From Kaistia granuli DSM 23481 (GTDB lineage Bacteria > Pseudomonadota > Alphaproteobacteria > Rhizobiales > Kaistiaceae): a stretch of 64,000 nucleotides of DNA. A model generated the notes under the pieces. That model did not search any database. It was not told where the DNA came from and worked only from the letters and a program-made list of their open reading frames with translations. The stretch lies in the NCBI RefSeq assembly GCF_000380505.1, contig NZ_AQYH01000006.1:62001-126000 (forward strand), given 5' to 3'. The position numbers were made by a program, and so were the translations under genes. Shown here piece by piece: positions 44,357 to 52,159 of this stretch. Numbering within the stretch: the first letter of the stretch is position 1; each line of letters opens with the position of its first letter.

Positions 44357-45085
44357 ATGACGCAGAATATCTACGACAACCCGGCCTTCTTCGAGGGCTA
44401 CAGCCAGCTCGGCCGCTCGGTCGAGGGCCTTGCCGGCGCCGCCGAATGGCCATCGCTGCGCGCCATGTTGCCGGAGCTGAAGGGCCTGCGCGTCGTCGAT
44501 CTCGGCTGCGGCTATGGCTGGTTCTGCCGTTACGCGCGCGAACAGGGCGCAGCGGAGGTACTCGGCCTCGACGTCTCCGAGCAGATGCTGGCGCGCGCCC
44601 GCTCGATGACGTCGGACGCCGGCATCCGCTACGAGCGCACCGATCTCGAACATCTCGACCTGCCGCCGGCCGCGTTCGATTTCGCCTACAGCTCGCTCAC
44701 GCTGCACTACATCGCCGATCTCGCCGACCTGCTTTCGACGCTGCATCGCGCGCTGCTGCCCGGCAGCCGCTTCGTGCTGTCGATCGAGCACCCGATCTAC
44801 ATGGCGCCGACAAGGCCCGACTGGGCCACCGACGCCGAGGGCCGCAGGATCTGGCCGCTCGACCGCTACAGCGAAGAGGGCGAGCGCACGACCGACTGGC
44901 TGGCGAAGGGCGTCGTCAAGCAGCACCGCACCATGGGCACGCTGCTGACCCTCCTGATCCGCGCCGGCTTCACCCTCGACCATGTCGAGGAATGGTCGCC
45001 GACCGACGCCGAAATCGCCGCCCATCCCGACTGGGCGCCGGAACGCGACCGGCCGATGTTCTTGCTGATCGGAGCGCATCGATAG
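44357..45085 (+). CDS. Class I SAM-dependent methyltransferase
   Basis: A 242-aa Rossmann-fold methyltransferase. Motif I is LRVVDLGCGYGWFCRYAREQGA, followed by VLGLDVSEQMLARAR and YERTDLEHLDLP. The acceptor is not evident; SIEHPIYMAPTRPDW and the C-terminal EEWSPTDAEI occur in a widespread uncharacterised group. ATG 44357 has GGAG 6 bp upstream; an ATG four codons earlier is less likely. Confidence 0.88.
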   Translation: MTQNIYDNPAFFEGYSQLGRSVEGLAGAAEWPSLRAMLPELKGLRVVDLGCGYGWFCRYAREQGAAEVLGLDVSEQMLARARSMTSDAGIRYERTDLEHLDLPPAAFDFAYSSLTLHYIADLADLLSTLHRALLPGSRFVLSIEHPIYMAPTRPDWATDAEGRRIWPLDRYSEEGERTTDWLAKGVVKQHRTMGTLLTLLIRAGFTLDHVEEWSPTDAEIAAHPDWAPERDRPMFLLIGAHR

Positions 45086-45175
45086 GCTGCCAACACGCCG
45101 ATCCGGGACAGGAAGTGCCCCTGCGGCCCCATGGCCCCCTTGCGCTCGGCCGCCGCGCACGCCATCACTCGCGCC

Positions 45176-45925
45176 ATGAACGACACCACACATCGCCTGG
45201 ATATGGTCCTGCTCGCGCGCGGGCTGGTCGCCTCGCGTGCCAAGGCGCGCGACGCCGTCCTGCGCGGGCATGTCCGCGTCGACGGCGTCCTGATCACCAA
45301 GCCGGCCGCGACCATCCGCCCGAACGCTACGCTTGAGATTGACGACCCGGCGCAGCGCTACGTCTCGCGCGCCGCGCTCAAGCTCGTCGCCGGGCTCGAC
45401 CATTTCGGCTACGACGCCACCGGCCGCACGGCGATCGACCTTGGCGCCTCGACCGGAGGCTTCACCGAAGTTCTGCTCGAACGCAATGTTCGTCATGTCC
45501 ATGCACTCGATGTCGGGCACGGCCAGCTGCATCCGCGCGTCGCCGGCCGTTCGCGCGTCACCATGCGCGAGGGCCTGAATGTCCGCGATTTGACCGCCGA
45601 AGACATCGGCGAACCCTTCGACGCCATCGTCTGCGACGTGTCGTTCATCTCGCTCCGGCTGGCCCTGCCGCCCGCGCTTGAATTGGCGGAGCCGGGCAGC
45701 TGGGGCGTTCTTCTGGTCAAGCCGCAGTTCGAGGTCGGCAAGGACGGCATCGCCAAGAATGGCCTCGTTCGCGACGCCAGCGAAGGCGAGGCCGCCGTCC
45801 AGCGCATCGTCGACTGGATTGCCGCGGAGCCGGGATGGGTCGTCGACGGCCTCATCCCCTCCCCGATCGCCGGTGGCGACGGCAATCACGAATTCCTGCT
45901 CGGCGTAAGGAAAGACAATGGCTGA
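45176..45925 (+). CDS. tlyA: TlyA family rRNA 2'-O-methyltransferase (S4 plus FtsJ)
   Basis: A 249-aa protein with an N-terminal S4 RNA-binding domain (about 8-70: RLDMVLLARGLVASRAKARDAVLRG region) and an FtsJ-type methyltransferase domain (TAIDLGASTGGFTEVLLERN, ALDVGHGQLH, CDVSFISLRLALPP, LLVKPQFEVGK). TlyA methylates ribosomal RNA; hemolysin naming is historical. I start it at ATG 45176; 45203 is an alternative. It overlaps the next gene by 8 bp, as is common in Hyphomicrobiales. Confidence 0.93.
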   Translation: MNDTTHRLDMVLLARGLVASRAKARDAVLRGHVRVDGVLITKPAATIRPNATLEIDDPAQRYVSRAALKLVAGLDHFGYDATGRTAIDLGASTGGFTEVLLERNVRHVHALDVGHGQLHPRVAGRSRVTMREGLNVRDLTAEDIGEPFDAIVCDVSFISLRLALPPALELAEPGSWGVLLVKPQFEVGKDGIAKNGLVRDASEGEAAVQRIVDWIAAEPGWVVDGLIPSPIAGGDGNHEFLLGVRKDNG

Positions 45926-47192
45926 GACGCTCACCATCACCGCCCTCGGCCATGAAGGCGACGGCATTGCCGAAACCGCTTCCGGCACCAAAGTCTTCGT
46001 GCCGTTCACACTTCCCGGCGAGGTCGTCACGGCTGAAATCGAGGGCGAGCGCGGTCATCTTGTCTCGATCGTCCGACCAAGCCCCGACCGCATCGAGCCC
46101 GCCTGCAAGCATTTCACCGTCTGCGGCGGCTGCGCTCTTCAGCATTGGGCGCCGGAGAAATACCAGGCCTGGAAGCGCGATCTCGTCGTCCACGCCTTCG
46201 CCCAGCGCGGCATCGAGACCGAGGTCGATCCGGTCGTACCGGTCGGGCCGCATTCGCGCCGCCGCGCCGTGTTCACGCTGGCGCGCGAGGACAAGGGCCT
46301 CGTGCTCGGCTTCAACAAGCGCGACAGCCACGACGTGCTGGCGATCGAGGAATGCCCGCTGCTGGTGCCCGAGATCGAGACGCGGCGCGACAAGCTCGCG
46401 GCGCTGGCCAACCGGCTGGTCGACCAGGGCAAGCGCGCCCGCATGACCGTGGTTTCGACCGATACCGGCCTCGACGTTTCGCTCGAGGGCGCCCGCAAGC
46501 CGGGCCGCGCCGATTATGAGGCGCTTGGACGCGCCGCCGTCGACGGCGCGATCTGCCGGCTGACGGTGGACGGCGCCGAAATCGTCATGAGCCGCGTCCC
46601 GGAGATCCGCAACGATCCGATCGTGCTCTATCCGAGCCCCGGGGGCTTCCTGCAGGCGACCGCCTCCTCCGAACTCGCCATGGCCGATCTCGTCGATAGC
46701 GCCATCGGCAAATCGAGCGGGCCCGTCCTCGATCTCTTCTCCGGCATCGGCACCTTCACGTTGAAGCTGGCGCGGCGCTTCCCGGTGCTCGCCGTCGAGG
46801 GCGAGACCAAGCTTCTGGAGGCGCTCGATCGCTCGATGCGCTTCTCCAAGGGCATCCGGGCGGTCACCACCCGCCGGCGCGACCTGTTCCTCAATCCGAT
46901 GGCGGCGGTCGAGCTCAAGGAGTTCAAGGCCGTCGTGTTCGATCCGCCGCGCGCTGGCGCCAAGGCGCAGGCCGAGACGCTGGCGAAATCCGTCGTGCCG
47001 AAGGTCGTCGGCGTCTCCTGCAATCCGGCGACGCTGGCGCGCGACGCCCGCATCCTGATCGACGGCGGCTACAAGCTGACCCGCGTGACGCCAGTCGACC
47101 AGTTCCTGTGGTCCGGCCATATCGAGGTGGTCGCCACCTTCGAGCTCGCACGCAAGGGCGCGAGCACGGCAAGACGGGTCCGCCTAAGCTGA
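45918..47192 (+). CDS. TrmA/RlmD-type RNA uridine C5-methyltransferase
   Basis: A 424-aa enzyme with an N-terminal TRAM-like domain (ITALGHEGDGIAE), an iron-sulfur cysteine cluster (CKHFTVCGGCALQHW), a SAM-binding domain (GPVLDLFSGIGTFTLKLARR) and the catalytic cysteine in VSCNPATLARDARIL. Specificity for a 23S rRNA uridine is likely (RlmD-like) but a TrmA role is not excluded. It overlaps tlyA by 8 bp and is probably co-translated. Confidence 0.92.
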   Translation: MAETLTITALGHEGDGIAETASGTKVFVPFTLPGEVVTAEIEGERGHLVSIVRPSPDRIEPACKHFTVCGGCALQHWAPEKYQAWKRDLVVHAFAQRGIETEVDPVVPVGPHSRRRAVFTLAREDKGLVLGFNKRDSHDVLAIEECPLLVPEIETRRDKLAALANRLVDQGKRARMTVVSTDTGLDVSLEGARKPGRADYEALGRAAVDGAICRLTVDGAEIVMSRVPEIRNDPIVLYPSPGGFLQATASSELAMADLVDSAIGKSSGPVLDLFSGIGTFTLKLARRFPVLAVEGETKLLEALDRSMRFSKGIRAVTTRRRDLFLNPMAAVELKEFKAVVFDPPRAGAKAQAETLAKSVVPKVVGVSCNPATLARDARILIDGGYKLTRVTPVDQFLWSGHIEVVATFELARKGASTARRVRLS

Positions 47193-47295
47193 TCGGCCTG
47201 GCAATCCCCGCCGGCGATTCAATCGCAAGATCCGGATAGCGGCAGCGAGCAGCCTGTCGTTCCATCGAAGCCTCCATTTTGACGAGGAGGCTTCG

Positions 47296-47766
47296 ATGCC
47301 CGCCATTCGCTATGTCGCCATTCCGAGCCGTGTCGCCGCGCACTATCGCGGCGGCGGGGCGGACGCCAACGGCCAGACGGCGGAGCGCCGGATCTCGGAC
47401 GGCCAGGGCGTGCCCTGCCGGCATTGCCTTCGCACCGTGCCGGCCGGCGCGGCCTATCTGATCCTGGCGCATCGGCCGTTCGAGACGGTCAACCCGTATG
47501 CCGAGCTGGGACCGATCTTCCTGTGCGCCAACGCCTGCGTCCGGTGCGAGCCGAGCGATGCCTCGCCGCCGATGCTGACATCCGCCGCCTATATCATCCG
47601 CGGCTATTCGACCGACGAGCGTATCGTCTATGGCAGCGGCAAGGTGGTGCCGCGCGCGGCGATCGGCGACGAGGCAGGCGAATTGCTGGCACGCGACGAC
47701 ATCGCCTTCGTCCATCTCCGCTCCTCGACCAACAACTGTTTCCAGTGCCGGATCGAGCGGGGCTAG
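47296..47766 (+). CDS. DUF1203 domain protein
   Basis: A 156-aa cysteine-containing protein of the DUF1203 family. Seen are RRISDGQGVPCRHCLRTVPAG, YLILAHRPFETVNPYAELGPIFLC and the end VHLRSSTNNCFQCRIERG. Cys-x2-Cys pairs suggest metal binding. Function is unknown. It lies alone between the RNA methyltransferase gene and a convergent oxidoreductase gene. Confidence 0.88.
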   Translation: MPAIRYVAIPSRVAAHYRGGGADANGQTAERRISDGQGVPCRHCLRTVPAGAAYLILAHRPFETVNPYAELGPIFLCANACVRCEPSDASPPMLTSAAYIIRGYSTDERIVYGSGKVVPRAAIGDEAGELLARDDIAFVHLRSSTNNCFQCRIERG

Positions 47767-47849
47767 AGCCGTTCACCGCCTGAGGGAACGCCGAACGGCC
47801 CAGCCCCCAGCATCCACTCGCTCTAAAACGCTAGGCAACCTGCAGACAG

Positions 47850-47873
47850 AAAAATGGCGGCCCGAGGCCGCCA
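47850..47873 (-). terminator. Intrinsic terminator after the FMN reductase gene
   Basis: On the minus strand TGGCGGCC-TCG-GGCCGCCA (47873-47855) is an 8-bp stem with a 3-nt loop, followed by TTTTTCTG. It lies about 30 bp past the stop of the gene starting at 48475. It may also stop readthrough from the DUF1203 gene, although the + side has only a short T-run (ATTT). Confidence 0.88.
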
Positions 47874-47902
47874 GATTTCATCCTGTCCGGCTGGACGACC
47901 TC

Positions 47903-48475
47903 TCAGGCCGCCACCAGCTCCCGGCGACCGGCCTTCAGGGTCGCACCGAGCTTGGCGATGCGGTCCAGCATCAGATTGGCCGAATCGGTGAAGCTCGCAG
48001 GCGGCTGGAACGCCTCGTCCTGGCGGTACTGCGCGAAGAACGGGATGTTGACCTCGCCGGCGGGAACCAGGCCAAGCGCCCCGGTGACCGGATTCAGCAG
48101 CTGAACGGCGCGCGTGCCGCCGGAGACGCCGCCATAGCTGACGAAGCCGACCGGCTTGTCAGCCCATTCATGCGAGAGATAGTCGAGCGCGTTCTTCAAC
48201 GGCGCGGTGAAGCCGTGATTATACTCCGGCATCACGAAGACGAAGGCGTCAGCCGCGTCGATCGTCGCGCTCCAGTCCTTGGTGTGCTGGTGCACATACT
48301 GGCGCATCCGGGGATGATGCGGCTCGTCGAACATCGGCAGGTTGACGGCCTTCAGATCGATCAGTCCGGCCTGGTATTCCTTGCGCGCCGTGGCGATGTC
48401 GTGGAACCAGGCGCCGATGGAAAGGCCGGCGCGACCCGGGCGGGTCGACGCGACGATGGTTTGAAGCTTGAGCAA
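47903..48475 (-). CDS. NADPH-dependent FMN reductase family protein
   Basis: A 190-aa flavodoxin-fold oxidoreductase. LKLQTIVASTRPGRAG is the FMN phosphate-binding start, and FVMPEYNHGFTAPLKNALDYL and GFVSYGGVSGGTRAVQLL are typical. I prefer a TTG start at 48475, with AGGAC about 8 bp upstream, because the protein then begins exactly at the family N-terminus. The in-frame ATG at 48514 would lie inside the TATAAT-like element. The quinone or chromate substrate is not evident. Confidence 0.88.
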   Translation of the reverse strand: MLKLQTIVASTRPGRAGLSIGAWFHDIATARKEYQAGLIDLKAVNLPMFDEPHHPRMRQYVHQHTKDWSATIDAADAFVFVMPEYNHGFTAPLKNALDYLSHEWADKPVGFVSYGGVSGGTRAVQLLNPVTGALGLVPAGEVNIPFFAQYRQDEAFQPPASFTDSANLMLDRIAKLGATLKAGRRELVAA

Positions 48476-48499
48476 AACGAAACGTCCTGTACGGATCCA

Positions 48500-48530
48500 A
48501 TAAGCAATTGACATTATATATAGTGCTTAT
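48500..48530 (-). promoter_or_regulatory. Promoter/operator of the FMN reductase gene
   Basis: ATAAGCA (48500-48506), 17 bp and TGCTTAT (48524-48530) form a perfect 7-bp inverted repeat around an A/T-rich core. On the minus strand the core holds TATAAT (48518-48513), a plausible -10 box about 38 bp before the preferred TTG start. A regulator bound here would cover the promoter. No regulator gene is adjacent. Confidence 0.55.
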
Positions 48531-48570
48531 CAGATCGCCGGACAGTGAACGGTCCGTCAACCAATCTGGC

Positions 48571-48858
48571 TCAGGCGACGCTGTCGAAATAGCTGCCCTT
48601 CGGCGTGGCGGCGAAAAGCGCCATCGCCTGTTTGAACAGGTCCGGCGGGATGTTCTTCACCGAGGCCTGGTGCGCCTCCGCCGTCTGCCAGCGCTCGATC
48701 ACCAGGAAGCGGTTCGGATCCGCCTGGTCGCGCAGCACCTCGCAGGAGATGGCGCCCTCGGCATCGAGGATGATCGTCCGGATCGAGGCGAGGAACGCCG
48801 CCAGCGCGTCACCCTGGCCGTCGGCCGCGCGAAATTCACCGATCCGTGCCACGCTCAT
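48571..48858 (-). CDS. Putative quinol monooxygenase (ABM family)
   Basis: A 95-aa antibiotic-biosynthesis-monooxygenase-like protein of the YgiN type. MSVARIGEFRAADGQGDALAAFL and EVLRDQADPNRFLVIERWQTAEAHQAS are characteristic. ATG 48858 has GGGAGG 8 bp upstream; the frame is open for 19 more codons that look non-coding. It is upstream of, and on the same strand as, the FMN reductase, a common pairing of quinone-related enzymes. Confidence 0.88.
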   Translation of the reverse strand: MSVARIGEFRAADGQGDALAAFLASIRTIILDAEGAISCEVLRDQADPNRFLVIERWQTAEAHQASVKNIPPDLFKQAMALFAATPKGSYFDSVA

Positions 48859-48932
48859 CACAAGCCTCCCATTTTCACGTCTGAAGGAAAGCAGGCTGCT
48901 CCGGCATCGCGGCAATGCTGCGGCAGGCGTGC

Positions 48933-49892
48933 CTACTCACCGGCTTGGGCCGCGAGATCGGCACGCTGCTGCCCGTCCCGACTTGAATGTCCGTCCTCGT
49001 CGGGGCGCGCCAGGCCCAGCATGGCGGCGAGCGCCCGCCGCAGTGGCGCTTGGATCGTCCAGGCGCGACCGAGCTCGAGATCGAAGCTCGCCGGTTCACA
49101 GGGCGTCAGGCCGCTGAAGGAATAGACGGTGAGTTCGCCGACCAGGATCCTGCCGCGCGAGACGAGAAAATCGACCCGGACGTGATCCAGCCCCACCCCG
49201 AGCCGCTCAGCCATCGCGAACATCGCCGCGAGATCGGCCTCGGGCAGCGCCCCCCCATGGAGCGGAGCATCGAATCGGACGTCGGCGCGCGATCCATCCG
49301 GCCGCAGAAACAGGTTGCGATGGCTGTCGGGACCGTCATTGATCCGCACCATGATCAGCTCGACCCGGCCGTCGAACAGGAAGAGCTTGTACTCGGCGGG
49401 CAGCGCGCCGTCGTCCTCAGTCAGCATGGCCTCGACGAGCAGGCGCGGCGGCACCGGCACATAGCCCGGCTCCTGCAGGGCGCGGCCGAAATTCTGCGCC
49501 TGCCAGGCAGCCAGCCTGGCGCGGATGCCAACGAAATCCGCCCGCGTTGGATCGTCGACGAAGACGTTCATGCCGCTGCCATGCGCGCATTTGACGACGA
49601 AGGGCACTGGGAGCCGTTCCAACGGCAGCGCCGCCGGATCGTCGCCCGACCAAAGGAGAGGCGGCAAATGTCCCGGCCCGAGCCGCGCCTCGATAAAGTC
49701 GCGGCAGGCGAGCTTGTCGCAGAACACCGAATAGAGCGGGCTCGGATCGAACAGCTTGCGCCACTGGATCTTTTCCGAGAAGCGCTGCGGCCGGAAGAGG
49801 CTGGGATAACGGCCATGGGCACGCCGGTAGCGCTTCAGAATGCGAACGATATCGCGGATCGGCGTTCGCCGATGGCGTGGCAACACTCTCAA
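48933..49892 (-). CDS. TupA-like ATP-grasp protein
   Basis: A 319-aa ATP-grasp-fold protein of the TupA-like family, usually found in surface polysaccharide or teichuronopeptide loci. RFSEKIQWRKLFDPSPLYSVFCDK, FVVKCAHGSGMNVFV, AEYKLFLFDGRVELIMV and the metal-binding DFLVSRGRILVGELTVYSFSGL are visible. No glycosyltransferase or export genes are nearby, so it is an orphan here. It may ligate an amino acid or carboxylate to a cell-surface component; the substrate is unknown. Confidence 0.85.
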   Translation of the reverse strand: MRVLPRHRRTPIRDIVRILKRYRRAHGRYPSLFRPQRFSEKIQWRKLFDPSPLYSVFCDKLACRDFIEARLGPGHLPPLLWSGDDPAALPLERLPVPFVVKCAHGSGMNVFVDDPTRADFVGIRARLAAWQAQNFGRALQEPGYVPVPPRLLVEAMLTEDDGALPAEYKLFLFDGRVELIMVRINDGPDSHRNLFLRPDGSRADVRFDAPLHGGALPEADLAAMFAMAERLGVGLDHVRVDFLVSRGRILVGELTVYSFSGLTPCEPASFDLELGRAWTIQAPLRRALAAMLGLARPDEDGHSSRDGQQRADLAAQAGE

Positions 49893-49955
49893 CTCCCCCC
49901 GGAGCCCGATCTTCCGCGCGCCGGTCAGCCGACCGCGAAGCGCGCATATCTCAAC

Positions 49956-49990
49956 GGCCTTTCACCGCTTCCAGGAAACGGTGAAGGGCC
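49956..49990. other. Long stem-loop between the ATP-grasp gene and aroC
   Basis: GGCCTTTCACCG (49956-49967) pairs with CGGTGAAGGGCC (49979-49990) with one G-T mismatch. The 11-nt loop contains TTCC/GGAA, which can extend the stem. No T-tract follows on either strand, so it is more likely an mRNA 3'-end or stability element for aroC than a classical terminator. Confidence 0.6.
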
Positions 49991-50020
49991 CCAGTCCTGC
50001 TGGAGTAGAGTTTTGCCGGC

Positions 50021-51106
50021 TCAGCCGTTCTGGCCGCGATGGCGCAGATAGTGGTCGGCGACGGCGCAGGCGACCATCGCCTCGCCGATCGGCACGGCGC
50101 GGATGCCGACGCAGGGATCGTGCCGGCCCTTGGTCATCACGTCGACTTCCTCACCCTTGGCGGTGATCGAGCGACGCGTCGTCAGGATCGACGACGTCGG
50201 CTTGACAGCGAATCGCGCGACGATCGGCTGGCCGGTCGAGATGCCGCCGAGGATGCCGCCGGCATGATTGGAGAGGAACAGCGGCTTGCCGTCATTGCCG
50301 ATCCGCATCTCGTCGGCATTCTCCTCGCCGGTCAGCGCGGCGGCGTCGAAGCCTTCGCCGATCTCGACGCCCTTGACGGCGTTGATCGACATCAGATGGC
50401 TGGCGATATCCTGGTCGAGCTTGGCATAGACCGGCGCGCCGAGGCCGGCCGGCACGCCTTCGGCGACGATCTCGATGACGGCGCCAACAGACGAGCCCGC
50501 CTTGCGGATGCCGTCCAGATAGGCCTCCCAGACCTTGGCCGTTTCGGCATCGGGGCAGAAGAACGGGTTCTGGTCGACCTCGTTCCAGTTCCAGCGCGAA
50601 CGGTCGATCTTGTGCGGGCCGATCTGCACCAGCGCGCCGCGCACGCTCATGCCCGGGACGATCTTGCGGGCAATGGCGCCGGCGGCGACGCGCGCCGCCG
50701 TCTCGCGGGCCGAAGAACGCCCACCGCCGCGATAATCGCGGATGCCGTATTTCACGTCATAGGTGAAATCGGCATGGCCGGGCCGGTAACGGTCCTTGAT
50801 GTCTCCATAGTCCTTGGAGCGCTGGTCGACATTCTGGATCTCGAGCGCGATCGGCGTGCCGGTGGTGAGCAGAGTTCCGTCTTCCTGCGGCATCACGCCG
50901 GAGAGGATGCGCACCTCGTCGGGCTCGCGACGCTGGGTGGTGAAACGCGAGGTGCCCGGCTTGCGCTTGTCGAGCCAGGCCTGGATCTCGGCCTCGGATA
51001 GGGCAATGCGCGGCGGGCAGCCATCGACGACGGCGCCGAGGGCGGGTCCGTGACTCTCGCCCCAGGTCGTGACACGGAACAGGTGGCCGAAGGTATTGTG
51101 CGACAT
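50021..51106 (-). CDS. aroC: Chorismate synthase
   Basis: Final enzyme of the shikimate pathway (361 aa), FMN dependent. Signatures are [24 protein letters not shown] at the N-terminus, [41 protein letters not shown] in the middle and the C-terminal [19 protein letters not shown]. It takes the product of AroA (encoded at 24579). In relatives aroC lies near fabI and the phosphatase gene; here the DUF1344 triplet separates them. Confidence 0.97.
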   Translation of the reverse strand: MSHNTFGHLFRVTTWGESHGPALGAVVDGCPPRIALSEAEIQAWLDKRKPGTSRFTTQRREPDEVRILSGVMPQEDGTLLTTGTPIALEIQNVDQRSKDYGDIKDRYRPGHADFTYDVKYGIRDYRGGGRSSARETAARVAAGAIARKIVPGMSVRGALVQIGPHKIDRSRWNWNEVDQNPFFCPDAETAKVWEAYLDGIRKAGSSVGAVIEIVAEGVPAGLGAPVYAKLDQDIASHLMSINAVKGVEIGEGFDAAALTGEENADEMRIGNDGKPLFLSNHAGGILGGISTGQPIVARFAVKPTSSILTTRRSITAKGEEVDVMTKGRHDPCVGIRAVPIGEAMVACAVADHYLRHRGQNG

Positions 51107-51235
51107 GGACGATGGGGCTCCCGAAGACTGCCCCCGGTTCTAGAAAGACCGCAGCGTCCCGTCAAACGCCGGACGTGCGCCGGCGTGCAAAACCGCTGGC
51201 CCAGCGACCGCAGGATGAGCACCGCACACAATCAC

Positions 51236-51263
51236 TTGAACTGATCGTAAGCTTCGCTATAAT
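51236..51263 (+). promoter_or_regulatory. Sigma70-like promoter of a candidate small RNA
   Basis: TTGAAC (51236-51241), 16-bp spacer and TATAAT (51258-51263). This is one of the best -35/-10 matches seen in the window. No ORF with a credible start and coding character follows; an intrinsic terminator lies about 115 bp downstream. Confidence 0.65.
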
Positions 51264-51269
51264 CAGCGA

Positions 51270-51410
51270 CAACGACTTTAAATGAGACTCAATTCGGACA
51301 AGGCACCGCCTTCGATCCGGGTCGGGAGCGAAGCGACGCCTTTCCTGATCTCCGCGTCGACCCTGCTCTCTGAAAACGGCGCCCGGCACCCCTCCGGGCG
51401 CCGTTGTCGT
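51270..51410 (+). ncRNA. Candidate trans-acting small RNA
   Basis: About 140 nt between a consensus-like promoter and an intrinsic terminator. Stem CGACGC/GCGTCG (51334-51339 / 51354-51359) presents a 14-nt pyrimidine-rich loop, CTTTCCTGATCTCC, able to pair with AGGA/GGAG ribosome-binding sites. It is followed by the terminator stem (51376-51404). The 5' CGACAACG (51267-51274) is complementary to CGTTGTCG at the 3' end (51402-51409). No protein-like frame fits. The boundaries are predicted, and homology to a named sRNA family could not be tested. Confidence 0.55.
51376..51410 (+). terminator. Intrinsic terminator of the candidate small RNA
   Basis: ACGGCGCCCGG (51376-51386), loop CACCCCT, CCGGGCGCCGT (51394-51404), then TGTCGTTT. 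An 11-bp perfect stem. The same CCGG-CACCCCT-CCGG core recurs in the terminator after the third DUF1344 gene. Confidence 0.75.
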
Positions 51411-51901
51411 TTCTGGCATGGCGCTCGCCGCATCGTCCGAATGCCACGTTCCCCCGTCGCCATGCCGATAGTCGTTCACACCGATTTGATCGGCTCCCTG
51501 ACTTTTGCGGCGTGATTCCTCGATCGGATACCGGCTTCGCTCCAACGCGGCCAACCCTGCCACATGCCAAGCCGCCTACAAGTGAGCTATGTAAATAATA
51601 AGCAATGCTGTTTATTGAACAGTCACATAAAATCTGGTGAACAATGACCCTCTGTTTTGGAACAAGATTCTATTATCAGGCGGATTGTGCGGAAAGAATT
51701 AGACGAATTTGGCCATAAATGTGGATGCGCATCGGTTATTGGTTTTGTCGAGGCCCCGGAGACGAAAAATAGGTCCCTTGTAACCGGATCGGCCGCTGCC
51801 CAATTTCAGCTCATCGGAAGCGGAAAGAAATCGAACCAACCCCGTGGTTCGGGCCGCACCGCAGAACGTGTCGAAGCAAAATTCGACCAGGAGAATACAG
51901 A
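51411..51901. other. AT-richer leader region before the DUF1344 triplet
   Basis: About 490 bp with no convincing gene. From about 51585 to 51780 it is clearly richer in A/T than the rest of the window. A hairpin CGAACCA/TGGTTCG is at 51832-51851. The inverted repeat GTCGAA-N6-TTCGAC is at 51870-51887, just before the ribosome-binding site of the first DUF1344 gene. A leaderless-looking frame from 51657 runs into that gene in another frame and is rejected. The promoter of the triplet should lie here, but I could not fix -35/-10 boxes. Confidence 0.5.
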
Positions 51902-52159
51902 ATGCGTAACCTTATCATCGCCGCCGCATCGGTTGCCTTCCTCGCCTCCGGCGCCGCTGCCATCGCAGCCGAGCAGACCGAAGGCACCGTGATCAGCGTC
52001 AATGCCTCGACCGGCACGCTGACCCTCCAGGGTGGCCAGACGTTCAGCTTCGCCAACGGCACCCAGCTGCTTGGCATCCTTCCGGGCCAGACGGTGGGCG
52101 TGTCCCACCAGGGCACTGAAGGCCTCGGCGCGTTCAATCCGAACCCCGCCAACGACTGA
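51902..52159 (+). CDS. DUF1344 family secreted protein, copy 1
   Basis: An 85-aa protein with a signal peptide (cleavage near GAAAIAA-EQ) and a small beta-rich mature part: TEGTVISVNASTGTLTLQGGQTFSFANG, then LPGQTVGVSHQGTEGLGAFNPNPAND. This is the DUF1344 pattern (TEGTI...L.DG..F.....LLPG..V.V) common in Hyphomicrobiales; function unknown, presumably periplasmic. ATG is preceded by CCAGGAGA. It is the most divergent in upstream sequence of three tandem copies and has its own leader. Confidence 0.85.
   Translation: MRNLIIAAASVAFLASGAAAIAAEQTEGTVISVNASTGTLTLQGGQTFSFANGTQLLGILPGQTVGVSHQGTEGLGAFNPNPAND

Noticed and set aside
43190-46030. 946-residue open frame on the minus strand across dmeF, a methyltransferase and tlyA
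   Set aside because: Antisense to three well-supported genes; no domain recognised.
48500-48530. NrdR box
   Set aside because: The A/T core resembles the NrdR consensus, but a conserved C/G position is lost and no ribonucleotide reductase gene is nearby.
51162-51563. 133-residue minus-strand open frame over the candidate sRNA
   Set aside because: No family resemblance, no ribosome-binding site, and it crosses the plus-strand promoter and terminator.
51657-51992. 111-residue plus-strand open frame leading into DUF1344 copy 1
   Set aside because: It starts at TTG without a ribosome-binding site and runs into the DUF1344 gene in another frame, ending in a Pro/Ser-rich shadow.
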